Source: Pseudomonas pisciculturae
GTDB taxonomy: Bacteria; Pseudomonadota; Gammaproteobacteria; Pseudomonadales; Pseudomonadaceae
DNA length: 64,000 bases
Assembly (NCBI RefSeq): GCF_015461805.1
Contig: NZ_JACVZE010000014.1
Coordinates: 48,556-112,555 of the forward strand
Reading direction: 5' to 3'
A program made the position numbers and the translations under genes. This document shows positions 1 to 8,592 of the stretch, in pieces (within the stretch, counting starts at the first letter, position 1; every line of letters starts with the position of its first letter). Below the pieces are notes generated by a model. It saw only the letters and a list, made by a program, of their open reading frames with translations. It searched no databases and had not been told where the DNA came from.

Positions 1-1
1 C

Positions 2-1939
2 CAGCGCATGGACGACCAGGCGATGCGCAGCCTCGACGATGTGGTCCAGGCCACTCCGGGTTTGCGCCTGGCGGCGGCGCGTCCGGCCAACAGCGAGTTC
101 TTCGCCCGTGGCTTCCCTATCACCAACATCATGTTCGACGGCCTACCCACCACCTATAACGCCGACTGGGTAGCCACCGCCGATCTGGCGCCTTACGACC
201 GTGTCGAGGTGGTGCGCGGTGCCACCGGCATGATGCAAGGCGCCGGCAACCCCTCAGCTGCCATCAACATGGTGCGCAAACGCCCCACCCGGGAGTTCCA
301 AGCGAGCATCACCGGCAGCGCTGGCAGTTGGGACAATTACCGCAGCGAACTGGACGTCTCCGGCCCAGTCAACGACAGCGGTAGCGTGCGCGGGCGTTTT
401 GTTGGCGCCTATCACGACAAGGATAGCTACCAGGACTACGCCGGGCGTGAACGCGGCGTGTTCTACGCCGTCACCGAGTTTGATTTGACTGACAGCACCA
501 CCCTGACCGTGGGTGCGTCAGACCAGAACGACAATAACAACATCAACTGGGGCGGCTTACCGGTAAACCCGGACGGCAGCCACATGGGGTTGAGTCGGGC
601 CAAGTCATTCGGCTACAGCTGGTCGCACCAGGACGTCGAGAACAAGACGGTATTCGTCGAGCTGGACCAGCGTTTCGACAACGACTGGCGCCTGCACCTG
701 GGGGCTTCGAAGAACTGGTCTGACTTTAAATTGGGCGGCGCCGTTCTGGAACGTAACAACGATGCAACCTACCGTCAGCGGGTGTTCAATCAGACCCGCG
801 ACTACGACCAGTCAACCTATGACGCCTTCGCCAGCGGGCCGTTCTCTTTGCTGGGGCGCCAGCATGAACTGGTGGTGGGTGCCAGCAAGCGTCAACTCAA
901 GACCGAAGCCGTCGGTGGCACCGCCTTCATCAACAATATCGACATCAACACGCTCAATCCAAATACGCCAAGGCCGTTCGTTCCAGATATTTACGCCATC
1001 AACGACAAGGTCGATCAGGAGGGCCTGTACGTCACCACGCGCTGGAACCTCGCTGACCCGCTGAAGGTAATTGTGGGCGCGCGGCTGGACTGGTACGACT
1101 CGACCTCGATCTACGACCAGACCAACGACCAGTACTACACCTCGGGGAAAACCAAGGAAGTGCGCCACGTCACGAAGTACGCCGGCGTGATCTATGATTT
1201 GGACGACAACTACTCGGTCTACGCCAGCTACACCGATATCTTCCAGCCCCAGGACGAGAAAGACGGCGAAGGCGCAGGCATCAAGCCGATCACGGGCGAA
1301 AACTATGAAGTGGGCATCAAGGGCGAGTACTTTGGCGGCGCGCTGAATGCCAGCGTTTCGTTGTTCCAGATCGACCAGCTCAACCGTGCTGCAGAAGTCG
1401 CTGACAGCAGCCAGTGCAGGTTTATCGCCGTCGGCAGCTACGCCTGTTATGAGGCCGCTGGCAAAGTCCGCAGCCAGGGTATCGAACTGGAGATCAACGG
1501 GGCATTGACGCCAAACTGGCAGGTAGGCGCCGGCTACACCTTCGCCCAGGCCAAGTACCAAAAAGATGCCGACAAGAACAAGGAAGGCACCCTGTTCGAC
1601 ACCGACGTGCCTCGGCATATGTTCAAGGCCAACACAACTTACCGCCTGCAAGGCGACCTGAACAAATTGCGTATCGGCGCGAACCTCTACAGCCAGAGCA
1701 GCACGTACAACAAGGGCAGTAACGCATTCGGCAACTTCCATATCGAACAGCAAGCCTATGCGCTAGTAGGGTTGATGGCTGGCTACCAGGTCAACAAACA
1801 CTTGGACACCCAACTCAATCTCAACAACGTGTTCGACAAGAAGTACTACCAGGGCATCGCCAGTAACTCCACGTGGAGTCCTTACGATGTGTACGGTGAC
1901 CCGCGCAACGTTACCGTTACCGCGAAGTACAGTTTCTGA
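2..1939 (+). CDS. TonB-dependent siderophore receptor, 5' end outside window
   Basis: Outer-membrane receptor that imports a ferric siderophore using TonB energy. The frame is open to the left edge of the window (codons at 2 and 5 precede the first ATG at 8), so the signal peptide and the start of the plug are missing. What remains holds the plug core (SLDDVVQATPG, FARGFPITNIMFDG, VEVVRGATGMMQGAGNPSAA) followed by a full beta-barrel that ends in the typical terminal aromatic strand (VTVTAKYSF). The plug looks closest to FpvA/FoxA-type ferrisiderophore receptors. The ligand cannot be told from sequence, and any sigma/anti-sigma partners would lie to the left of the window. Confidence 0.93.
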   Translation, partial: QRMDDQAMRSLDDVVQATPGLRLAAARPANSEFFARGFPITNIMFDGLPTTYNADWVATADLAPYDRVEVVRGATGMMQGAGNPSAAINMVRKRPTREFQASITGSAGSWDNYRSELDVSGPVNDSGSVRGRFVGAYHDKDSYQDYAGRERGVFYAVTEFDLTDSTTLTVGASDQNDNNNINWGGLPVNPDGSHMGLSRAKSFGYSWSHQDVENKTVFVELDQRFDNDWRLHLGASKNWSDFKLGGAVLERNNDATYRQRVFNQTRDYDQSTYDAFASGPFSLLGRQHELVVGASKRQLKTEAVGGTAFINNIDINTLNPNTPRPFVPDIYAINDKVDQEGLYVTTRWNLADPLKVIVGARLDWYDSTSIYDQTNDQYYTSGKTKEVRHVTKYAGVIYDLDDNYSVYASYTDIFQPQDEKDGEGAGIKPITGENYEVGIKGEYFGGALNASVSLFQIDQLNRAAEVADSSQCRFIAVGSYACYEAAGKVRSQGIELEINGALTPNWQVGAGYTFAQAKYQKDADKNKEGTLFDTDVPRHMFKANTTYRLQGDLNKLRIGANLYSQSSTYNKGSNAFGNFHIEQQAYALVGLMAGYQVNKHLDTQLNLNNVFDKKYYQGIASNSTWSPYDVYGDPRNVTVTAKYSF

Positions 1940-2304
1940 CGCAGCACCTGGGCACACCTTCAAGGCGATCACGATGACCAAAATCGTTATCGCCGCGATT
2001 CGAGCGGCTTTGAGGGTGCTTGACACGCTCGCTGACATCCCCTGAAGATAGGGACCTCATTCAGGGTGTGACAATTCATGTCTGCTACGTCGCTGCTTAA
2101 CCTTTTCGCCATTGGCTCCGTTGCCAAGGCGCAAAGCTGCGTTGCGCACGCCCTCAAATCGAAGAAACAGTCGCTCATGTGACCGGGGCGCGCTGTCCCG
2201 TCAGATGAGCTGACAGGACATTGAGCGCGACGGTCTCCCCCCTTGCACAATTCCCCCTGCCCTCCTGACGGTGACTCAAGCGGTCAATCATCAGGAGAAA
2301 GTGC
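1940..2304. other. Intergenic stretch of 365 bp between receptor and aldolase genes
   Basis: No convincing gene was found. Two tiny plus-strand ORFs exist (1974-2045 with 23 codons and 2078-2182 with 34 codons), neither with a good ribosome-binding site. The last 25 bases carry the Shine-Dalgarno of the next gene (CAGGAGAAAGTGC before the ATG at 2305). No strong intrinsic terminator with a T-run follows the receptor gene. Confidence 0.5.
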
Positions 2305-3195
2305 ATGTCAGCGTTTCAAGGTATCTGGGTTCCCGTGGTCACACCGTTCAATGACGGTGCCATCGACTTTATCGGCCTGCATCGACTGGTCAGCCACCTG
2401 CTGGAAAAGCACGTGGCCGGGATCATGGTGTGCACCACCACCGGGGAGGCAGCGTCGCTGAGTCGCCAGGAACAACTGGCGGTACTGGATGCCGTGTTGC
2501 AGTGGGTGCCGGCCCATCGCGTGGTGATGGGGTTGGCGGGCAACAACCAGATTGAGCTGTTGCAGTTCCAGGCTCAAATTCTGAAACGCCCGGTGGCGGG
2601 CTTATTGGTGCCCGCGCCGAGTTATATCCGCCCTTCCCAGGCGGGTCTTGAAGCGTTCTTTCGCACGGTGGCCGATGCATCCAGTGTGCCGATTATTTTG
2701 TATGACATTCCCTACCGCACGGGCGCGACGTTCGATCAGGCGACGTTGCTGAGTATCGTCGCCCATCAGCGCATCAACGCAGTCAAGGATTGTGGCGGCA
2801 ACCTGGGCAATACATTGGCGTTAGTGGCCAGTGGTGAAGTGGATGTGTTGTGTGGGGAGGATATTCAGATCTTCAATGCCCTGTGCCTGGGCGCCATTGG
2901 GGCGATTGCGGCATCGGCCCATGTGCACACCGAGCAGTTCGTGGCGCTGTACCAACAGGTGCGCGATAACCAGCTGGCTGAGGCCCGAGCGACGTTTTTT
3001 GGCTTGTTACCGTTGATCAACACGATGTTTGTAGAGCCCAACCCGGCCCCGGTTAAAGCCGCCCTGGCGATGCAAGGCTTGATCAACAGCGATTTGCGTG
3101 CCCCCATGCAATCGGCGAGTGCGGCAGTGCTGGGCCGGTTGCGCAGTGTGCTGGGGTCTCTATCGCCAGTACCGCCGCCTTCGCAGCCTCGCTAA
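2305..3195 (+). CDS. DapA-family (dihydrodipicolinate synthase / N-acetylneuraminate lyase-like) aldolase
   Basis: Class I aldolase of 296 residues that should form a Schiff base with a 2-oxo acid such as pyruvate. Residue numbering matches E. coli DapA closely: the TTTGE loop at 44-48, the catalytic Tyr at 133 in YDIPYRTG, and the Schiff-base Lys at 161 in NAVKDCGGN. Initiation at ATG 2305 is supported by AGGAGA eight bases upstream. The gene stands alone with no lysine-pathway neighbours, so it could be a true DapA paralogue or a lyase for another 2-oxo-acid product. Its last residues (PPPSQPR) and stop codon lie inside a 43-bp repeat that also occurs at 14171, so the C-terminus appears to be formed by repeat DNA. 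Confidence 0.9.
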   Translation: MSAFQGIWVPVVTPFNDGAIDFIGLHRLVSHLLEKHVAGIMVCTTTGEAASLSRQEQLAVLDAVLQWVPAHRVVMGLAGNNQIELLQFQAQILKRPVAGLLVPAPSYIRPSQAGLEAFFRTVADASSVPIILYDIPYRTGATFDQATLLSIVAHQRINAVKDCGGNLGNTLALVASGEVDVLCGEDIQIFNALCLGAIGAIAASAHVHTEQFVALYQQVRDNQLAEARATFFGLLPLINTMFVEPNPAPVKAALAMQGLINSDLRAPMQSASAAVLGRLRSVLGSLSPVPPPSQPR

Positions 3196-3242
3196 AGCTC
3201 GACAGCTCCCACAGTGGACCGGGCACATCCGGTCAACTGTGG
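3172..3242. repeat. 43-bp dispersed repeat (copy 1) plus adjoining palindrome
   Basis: Bases 3172-3214 are identical to 14171-14213 (43 of 43). The repeat overlaps the end of the aldolase gene. It runs into an inverted repeat at 3209-3242 whose 14-base arms (CCACAGTGGACCGG and CCGGTCAACTGTGG) match at 13 positions. Copy 2 is likewise followed by a palindrome that begins CTCCCACAGGTGAC, so the unit appears to be the 43-mer plus a hairpin. Confidence 0.8.
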
Positions 3243-3398
3243 CTTGCTTGCGATAGCCGTGGGCCAGGCACTCCACCCGTGCCCATGCGCCAAAAAAAGA
3301 CATTCAACGGCCCCTTCAGTTGCGACCTTCCCGATACGGGCCTATGTTGCAAACCATGCTTTGCTGTTCGCTGTCCCCCCTCTTTCAAAGGTGACGAC

Positions 3399-4775
3399 AT
3401 GCCCACACTGCCCAGTCCCGCCGTGCTAGAACTGATCGGCAACACCCCGCTGGTTCGCGTCAGCCGCTTCGATACCGGCCTCTGCACGCTGTTTCTAAAG
3501 CTTGAATCCCAAAACCCCGGCGGCTCCATCAAGGACCGCATTGGCCTGGCCATGATCGACGCCGCCGAACGCGATGGCCGCCTGCGACCGGGCGGCACCA
3601 TTATCGAAGCCACTGCCGGCAATACCGGCCTGGGCCTGGCGCTGGTCGGCCGGGCCAAAGGGTACCGTGTGGTGTTGGTAGTGCCCGACAAAATGTCTAC
3701 GGAAAAAGTGCTGCACCTCAAGGCCATGGGCGCCGAAGTGCATATCACCCGCTCCGATGTGGGCAAGGGGCACCCCGAGTATTACCAGGACGTCGCAGCA
3801 CGGCTTGCCAAAGACATTCCCGATTCATTCTTCGCCGACCAATTCAATAACCCGGCCAACCCCCTGGCCCACGAAACCAGCACCGCGCCGGAGATCTGGG
3901 CGCAAACCCAACACGATCTGGACGCCATCGTGGTAGGCGTCGGCTCGGCCGGCACGCTCACTGGTCTCACCCGTTTCTTTAAGCGCGTGCAACCTGAGCT
4001 CGCCATGGTATTGGCCGACCCCGTAGGCTCGGTGATGGCCGAATACAGCCGCAGCGGTCGTCTTGAAACCCCCGGTTCATGGGCGGTGGAAGGCATCGGC
4101 GAGGACTTCGTGCCGTCCATTGCCGACCTCTCCAGCGTGCGTCACGCCTATTCCATCAGCGATGAAGAAAGCTTCGACCACGCCCGCCAATTGCTGCGCG
4201 CCGAGGGCATCCTGGGTGGCTCGTCCACCGGCACCCTGCTCGCCGCTGCCCTGCGCTACTGCCGCGAGCAAACCGAGCCCAAGCGCGTGGTCACCTTTGT
4301 GTGCGACACCGGTACGCGCTACCTCTCAAAGGTCTACAACGACCAATGGATGAAAGACGCAGGCCTGCTGCACTACACACACTACGGCGACCTGCGTGAC
4401 CTGATCGCCCGCCGCTTCGAAGACGGCCGCGTGATCAGCGTCAGCCCCGACGACACCTTGCTCACTGCCTTTCAACGCATGCGCCTGGCGGATGTCTCCC
4501 AATTGCCTGTGCTGGTGAACGGTCGCGACCTGGTCGGCGTGATTGACGAATCCGACATCCTGCTGGGTCTGCACCACGACGCGGCCGACTTCAACATGAT
4601 CGTCGCCAGCGCCATGACCGACACCCTGCAAACCCTTGACCCCAGCGCCAGCCTCGCCGAACTGCAGGCCGAGCTTGATCGCGGCCTGGTCGCCATCATT
4701 GCCGACGCCTCAGGTTTCCATGGCCTGATCACCCGCGTCGATCTGCTCAACCACCTGCGGAGATCCCTTGCATGA
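3399..4775 (+). CDS. Cystathionine beta-synthase with C-terminal CBS pair
   Basis: PLP enzyme of 458 residues that condenses serine with homocysteine to cystathionine, the first step of reverse transsulfuration. The N-terminal fold II domain has the PLP lysine at residue 45 (NPGGSIKDR) and the phosphate and substrate loops (EATAGNTGLG). From about residue 340 two CBS motifs follow (for example VISVSPDDTLLTAFQRM and LPVLVNGRDLVGVIDESDIL), as in CBS rather than plain cysteine synthase. I chose ATG 3399 because the family N-terminus (LELIGNTPLVRV) follows at once and AAAGGTGA lies just upstream. The 40 upstream in-frame codons look non-coding. The stop overlaps the next gene by 4 bp (ATGA), so the two are translationally coupled. 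Confidence 0.93.
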   Translation: MPTLPSPAVLELIGNTPLVRVSRFDTGLCTLFLKLESQNPGGSIKDRIGLAMIDAAERDGRLRPGGTIIEATAGNTGLGLALVGRAKGYRVVLVVPDKMSTEKVLHLKAMGAEVHITRSDVGKGHPEYYQDVAARLAKDIPDSFFADQFNNPANPLAHETSTAPEIWAQTQHDLDAIVVGVGSAGTLTGLTRFFKRVQPELAMVLADPVGSVMAEYSRSGRLETPGSWAVEGIGEDFVPSIADLSSVRHAYSISDEESFDHARQLLRAEGILGGSSTGTLLAAALRYCREQTEPKRVVTFVCDTGTRYLSKVYNDQWMKDAGLLHYTHYGDLRDLIARRFEDGRVISVSPDDTLLTAFQRMRLADVSQLPVLVNGRDLVGVIDESDILLGLHHDAADFNMIVASAMTDTLQTLDPSASLAELQAELDRGLVAIIADASGFHGLITRVDLLNHLRRSLA

Positions 4776-5938
4776 GCCAGCCCGATAAAGCCGCGTTTGC
4801 CACCCGCGTGATCCATGCCGGGCAAGCACCCGACCCGACCACAGGAGCGCTGATGCCGCCGATCTACGCCAACTCCACCTACCTGCAAGACAGCCCCGGC
4901 GTGCACAAGGGCTTTGACTATGGCCGCTCCCATAACCCGACGCGCTTTGCGTTGGAACGTTGCGTGGCCGACCTCGAAGGCGGCAGCCAGGCATTTGCGT
5001 TTGCCTCCGGGCTGGCGGCGATCTCGACGGTGCTGGAATTGTTGGACGCCGGCGCGCATATCGTCTCGGGCAACGACCTGTACGGCGGCACCTTCCGCCT
5101 GTTCGACAAAGTGCGCCAACGCAGCGCCGGGCACCGTTTCAGTTTTGTGGATTTAAGCGACCTTGCAGCGTTTGAAGCCAGCTTGCAGGACGACACGCGT
5201 ATGGTCTGGGTCGAAACCCCGAGTAATCCCCTGTTGAGCCTCACCGACCTCAGCGCCATCGCCCAACTCTGCAGGGCTCGCGCAATTATCTGCGTGGCTG
5301 ACAACACCTTTGCCAGCCCTTGGATTCAGCGCCCGCTTGAGTTGGGTTTTGATGTGGTGGTGCACTCCACCACCAAATACCTCAATGGCCACTCGGATGT
5401 AATCGGCGGCATCGCCATCGTCGGCGATAACCCGGCGTTGGCTGAACGCCTGGGCTTTCTGCAAAATTCCGTCGGTGCCATTGCAGGGCCGTTCGATGCG
5501 TTTCTCACCCTGCGCGGCGTGAAAACCTTGGCCCTGCGCATGGAGCGTCATTGCAGTAACGCCCTGGCCCTGGCCACCTGGCTGGAACAACAGCCGCAAG
5601 TGGCGCGGGTCTACTACCCAGGCCTTGCGTCGCACCCACAACACGAGCTGGCCCAACGGCAAATGCGTGGGTTTGGTGGGATGATTTCGATTGACCTCAA
5701 CACCGACCTGGCCGGCGCCACGCGTTTCCTGGAAAACGTCAGGATTTTTGCCCTGGCCGAAAGCCTGGGCGGCGTGGAAAGCCTGATCGAACACCCCGCG
5801 ATCATGACCCACGCCAGCATCCCGGCCGCCACGCGGGCGCAGTTGGGGATTGGCGATGGGTTGGTGCGGCTGTCGGTAGGCGTCGAGGATGTGGAGGATT
5901 TACGCGCGGACCTGGCCCGTGCCCTCGCAAAAATCTAA
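4772..5938 (+). CDS. Cystathionine gamma-lyase / gamma-synthase family PLP enzyme
   Basis: Cys/Met metabolism PLP enzyme of 388 residues. Visible marks are YGRSHNPTR (phosphate-binding Tyr/Arg), the AFASGLAA loop, DNTF, and the PLP lysine at 202 in HSTTKYLNGHSD. Overlap with cystathionine beta-synthase argues for gamma-lyase activity (cystathionine to cysteine, 2-oxobutyrate and ammonia), completing homocysteine-to-cysteine conversion. The family also includes cystathionine gamma-synthase and methionine gamma-lyase, and sequence alone does not fully separate them. Confidence 0.92.
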   Translation: MSQPDKAAFATRVIHAGQAPDPTTGALMPPIYANSTYLQDSPGVHKGFDYGRSHNPTRFALERCVADLEGGSQAFAFASGLAAISTVLELLDAGAHIVSGNDLYGGTFRLFDKVRQRSAGHRFSFVDLSDLAAFEASLQDDTRMVWVETPSNPLLSLTDLSAIAQLCRARAIICVADNTFASPWIQRPLELGFDVVVHSTTKYLNGHSDVIGGIAIVGDNPALAERLGFLQNSVGAIAGPFDAFLTLRGVKTLALRMERHCSNALALATWLEQQPQVARVYYPGLASHPQHELAQRQMRGFGGMISIDLNTDLAGATRFLENVRIFALAESLGGVESLIEHPAIMTHASIPAATRAQLGIGDGLVRLSVGVEDVEDLRADLARALAKI

Positions 5939-5980
5939 AGGCACAGAACGCAAATCCCCCAAACAATGGCAATCCAATGA

Positions 5981-6065
5981 GGGAGGGGGCTTGCTCCCGA
6001 TGGCAGTGTGTCAGTCACCTAATCCAGTGACTGGTCCACCGCATCGGGGGCAAGCCCCCTCCCAC
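5981..6065. repeat. REP pair (inverted palindromes)
   Basis: Inverted arms GGGAGGGGGCTTGCTCCCGAT and its near complement enclose a central TCAGTCACC...GTGACTGG stem. This is the typical Pseudomonas REP doublet, just after the gamma-lyase gene. Confidence 0.85.
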
Positions 6066-6111
6066 AGGGATTGCTGGTGTACTCAGTATTCAGGCTCGAC
6101 GCAGAGCCAAA

Positions 6112-6201
6112 TGTGGGAGGGAGCTTGCTCCCGATGGCGGTGTGTCAGTCACCTAATCCAGTGACTGGTCCACCGCCATCGGGAGCAAGCCCCCTCCCAC
6201 A
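6112..6201. repeat. REP pair, second copy
   Basis: Arms TGTGGGAGGGAGCTTGCTCC and complement enclose the same centre as the copy at 5981. The two copies are nearly identical over about 85 bp, with a period of roughly 131 bp. They lie between the convergent transsulfuration operon and the YcaO gene. Confidence 0.87.
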
Positions 6202-6228
6202 TTTTGACCTCAACCGGTCAGGTAGATA

Positions 6229-8430
6229 TCACCTGGCTGAGGTGAGATTCGCCCGAGCCGAGTGCAGCTTCTTGTAGCTCTCAATCAACCGCTGATGCCG
6301 CTCCAGCCCTTCGAGCTTCATGCTGGTCGGCGTCAAGCCATAGAAGCGCACATCACCGCTCACCGAACCGACCACCGCGTCCATCCGATCATTGCCAAAC
6401 ATGCGACGGAAGTTCGCCTCGTAATCAGCCAGCTCCAGGTCGTCGTCCAGTTCCATCTCCAGCACCGCGTTCATCGCCTGGTAAAACAGGCCGCGTTCGG
6501 CGGTGTTGTCGTTGTACTGCAGGAACATCTCCACGCACTCCTTGGCCTCTTCATATTGCTGCAAGGCCAGGAAAATCAGCAGCTTCAATTCCAGGATGGT
6601 GAGTTGCCCCCACGCGGTATTGTCATCAAACTCGATGCCGATCAGGGTGGTGATGTCGGTGTAGTCGTCCAGCTCGCTTTCGATCAAGCGCTCGACCAGG
6701 GCCTGTAGCTCTTCTTCGTTGAGGCTGTGCAGGTTGAGGATGTCAGCCCGGAAAAACAGCGCCTTATTGGTGTTGTCCCAGATCAGGTCGTCCACCGGGT
6801 AGATTTCCGAGTAGTCCGGCACCAGGATGCGGCACGCGGTTGCGCCGAGGTGTTCGTACACCGCCATATACGACTCTTTGCCCATGCCTTCCAGAATGCC
6901 GAACAGGGTCGCAGCTTCCTGGGCATTGGAGTCTTCACCCTCACCCGAGAAGTCCCACTCGACAAATTCATAGTCAGACTGCGCACTGAAAAAGCGCCAC
7001 GACACCACGCCGCTCGAATCAATAAAGTGCTCGACGAAGTTGTTCGGCTCGGTCACCGCCTGCCCTTCAAAGGTCGGCTGCGGCAAGTCGTTCAAACCCT
7101 CGAAGCTGCGGCCTTGCAGCAATTCAGTCAGGCTGCGCTCCAGAGCCACTTCCAGGCTTGGGTGGGCGCCGAACGAGGCGAATACGCCACCGGTGCGTGG
7201 GTTCATCAGGGTCACGCACATTACCGGGAATTCACCGCCCAGCGACGCGTCTTTGACCAGCACTGGGAAGCCCTGGGCTTCCAGGCCTTCAATACCGGCC
7301 ACAATGCTTGGGTACTTGGCCAGTACCTCGGCCGGTACGTCCGGCAAGGCAAATTCACCTTCGATGATTTCGCGCTTCACCGCCCGCTCAAAAATCTCCG
7401 ACAAGCACTGCACCTGGGCTTCGGCCAGCGTATTGCCGGCGCTCATGCCGTTGCTCAGGTAGAGGTTTTCGATCAGGTTGGACGGGAAGTACACCACCTC
7501 GCCATCGGACTGACGCACAAACGGCAGCGAGACAATGCCGCGTTCTTCATTACCGGAGTTGGTATCGAACAGGTGCGAACCACGCAGCTCGCCCTCGCGG
7601 TTGTAGACTTTGAGGCAGTAGGCGTCGAGGATCTCGCTCGGCAGCTCATCATTGGCGCCCGGCTGGAACCAGCGCTCGTCCGGGTAATGAACGAACGGCG
7701 CGTTGGCCAGTTCCTCACCCCAAAACTGATCGTTATAGAAAAAGTTGCAGTTGAGCCGCTCGATAAACTCGCCCAACGCCGACGCCAGGGCGCCTTCCTT
7801 GGTCGCGCCCTTGCCGTTGGTAAAGCACATCGGCGAATGGGCATCGCGGATATGCAGCGACCACACGTTGGGCACGATATTGCGCCACGAGGCGATCTCG
7901 ATTTTCATCCCCAGCCCGGCGAGGATGCCGGACATGTTGGCGATGGTCTGCTCCAGAGGCAGATCCTTGCCGGCGATGTAGGTGCCGCCCTCGGAGGTCG
8001 AATTAGGCATCAACAGTGCCTGGGCGTCCGCATCCAGATTTTCAACTTCTTCGATAACGAACTCAGGGCCGGCCTGTACCACTTTCTTGACCGTGCAACG
8101 GTCGATGGAACGCAAAATACCCTGGCGGTCTTTATCGGAAATATCCGCTGGCAACTCCACCTGAATCTTGAAGATCTGGTTGTAGCGGTTTTCCGGGTCG
8201 ACAATGTTGTTCTGGGACAGACGAATATTGTCGGTGGGGATATTGCGCGTCTGGCAATACAACTTCACGAAGTACGCCGCACACAACGCCGACGAAGCCA
8301 GGAAGTAATCGAACGGCCCCGGTGCCGAACCGTCGCCCTTGTAGCGAATCGGCTGGTCGGCAATCACCGTGAAGTCGTCGAACTTGGCTTCAAGTCGAAG
8401 GTTGTCGAGAAAGTTGACCTTGATTTCCAT
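6229..8430 (-). CDS. ycaO: OsmC-YcaO fusion protein
   Basis: Protein of 733 residues. The first ~130 residues are an OsmC/Ohr-like domain (KGDGSAPGPFDYFLASSALCAAYFV, with the CTV cysteine near 112). The rest is a YcaO domain like that of E. coli YcaO, with ATP/Mg-binding stretches (SALGEFIERLNC, AQVQCLSEIFERAVKREI, GAHPSLEVALERSLTELLQGR) and an acidic C-terminal helical region. E. coli YcaO acts with RimO in beta-methylthiolation of ribosomal protein S12. YcaO enzymes in general activate backbone amides with ATP. No precursor peptide, E1-like partner or radical-SAM gene lies nearby, which fits a housekeeping non-TOMM YcaO. The role of the fused OsmC domain is unknown. Confidence 0.9.
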   Translation of the reverse strand: MEIKVNFLDNLRLEAKFDDFTVIADQPIRYKGDGSAPGPFDYFLASSALCAAYFVKLYCQTRNIPTDNIRLSQNNIVDPENRYNQIFKIQVELPADISDKDRQGILRSIDRCTVKKVVQAGPEFVIEEVENLDADAQALLMPNSTSEGGTYIAGKDLPLEQTIANMSGILAGLGMKIEIASWRNIVPNVWSLHIRDAHSPMCFTNGKGATKEGALASALGEFIERLNCNFFYNDQFWGEELANAPFVHYPDERWFQPGANDELPSEILDAYCLKVYNREGELRGSHLFDTNSGNEERGIVSLPFVRQSDGEVVYFPSNLIENLYLSNGMSAGNTLAEAQVQCLSEIFERAVKREIIEGEFALPDVPAEVLAKYPSIVAGIEGLEAQGFPVLVKDASLGGEFPVMCVTLMNPRTGGVFASFGAHPSLEVALERSLTELLQGRSFEGLNDLPQPTFEGQAVTEPNNFVEHFIDSSGVVSWRFFSAQSDYEFVEWDFSGEGEDSNAQEAATLFGILEGMGKESYMAVYEHLGATACRILVPDYSEIYPVDDLIWDNTNKALFFRADILNLHSLNEEELQALVERLIESELDDYTDITTLIGIEFDDNTAWGQLTILELKLLIFLALQQYEEAKECVEMFLQYNDNTAERGLFYQAMNAVLEMELDDDLELADYEANFRRMFGNDRMDAVVGSVSGDVRFYGLTPTSMKLEGLERHQRLIESYKKLHSARANLTSAR

Positions 8431-8592
8431 GCGGGCACACCAGAATAACGGCTAAACAAAAATGGCCGCCATTATGGGGGTTTTCAGCGGGAAGTTTCAG
8501 GCTTTTGACCAATGGCTGGCGAAATATCAAATGTGCATTAATCTTTTCGAAGTTGAGGCCGATTGGCTAAGTGCAACCAGGGAGTAGTCGGA

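Noticed and set aside
2078..2182. Small plus-strand ORF of 34 codons after the TonB receptor gene
   Set aside because: There is no ribosome-binding site, no conservation evidence and unremarkable composition.
6727..8448. Plus-strand ORF of 573 codons opposite the YcaO gene
   Set aside because: This is a shadow frame opposite a well-supported gene. The composition is typical of antisense readings and no motif is visible.
8563..8592. TTG start 10 codons upstream for aer
   Set aside because: The ATG at 8593 has a good AGGGAG and gives the known Aer N-terminus and length. The upstream codons do not fit the family.
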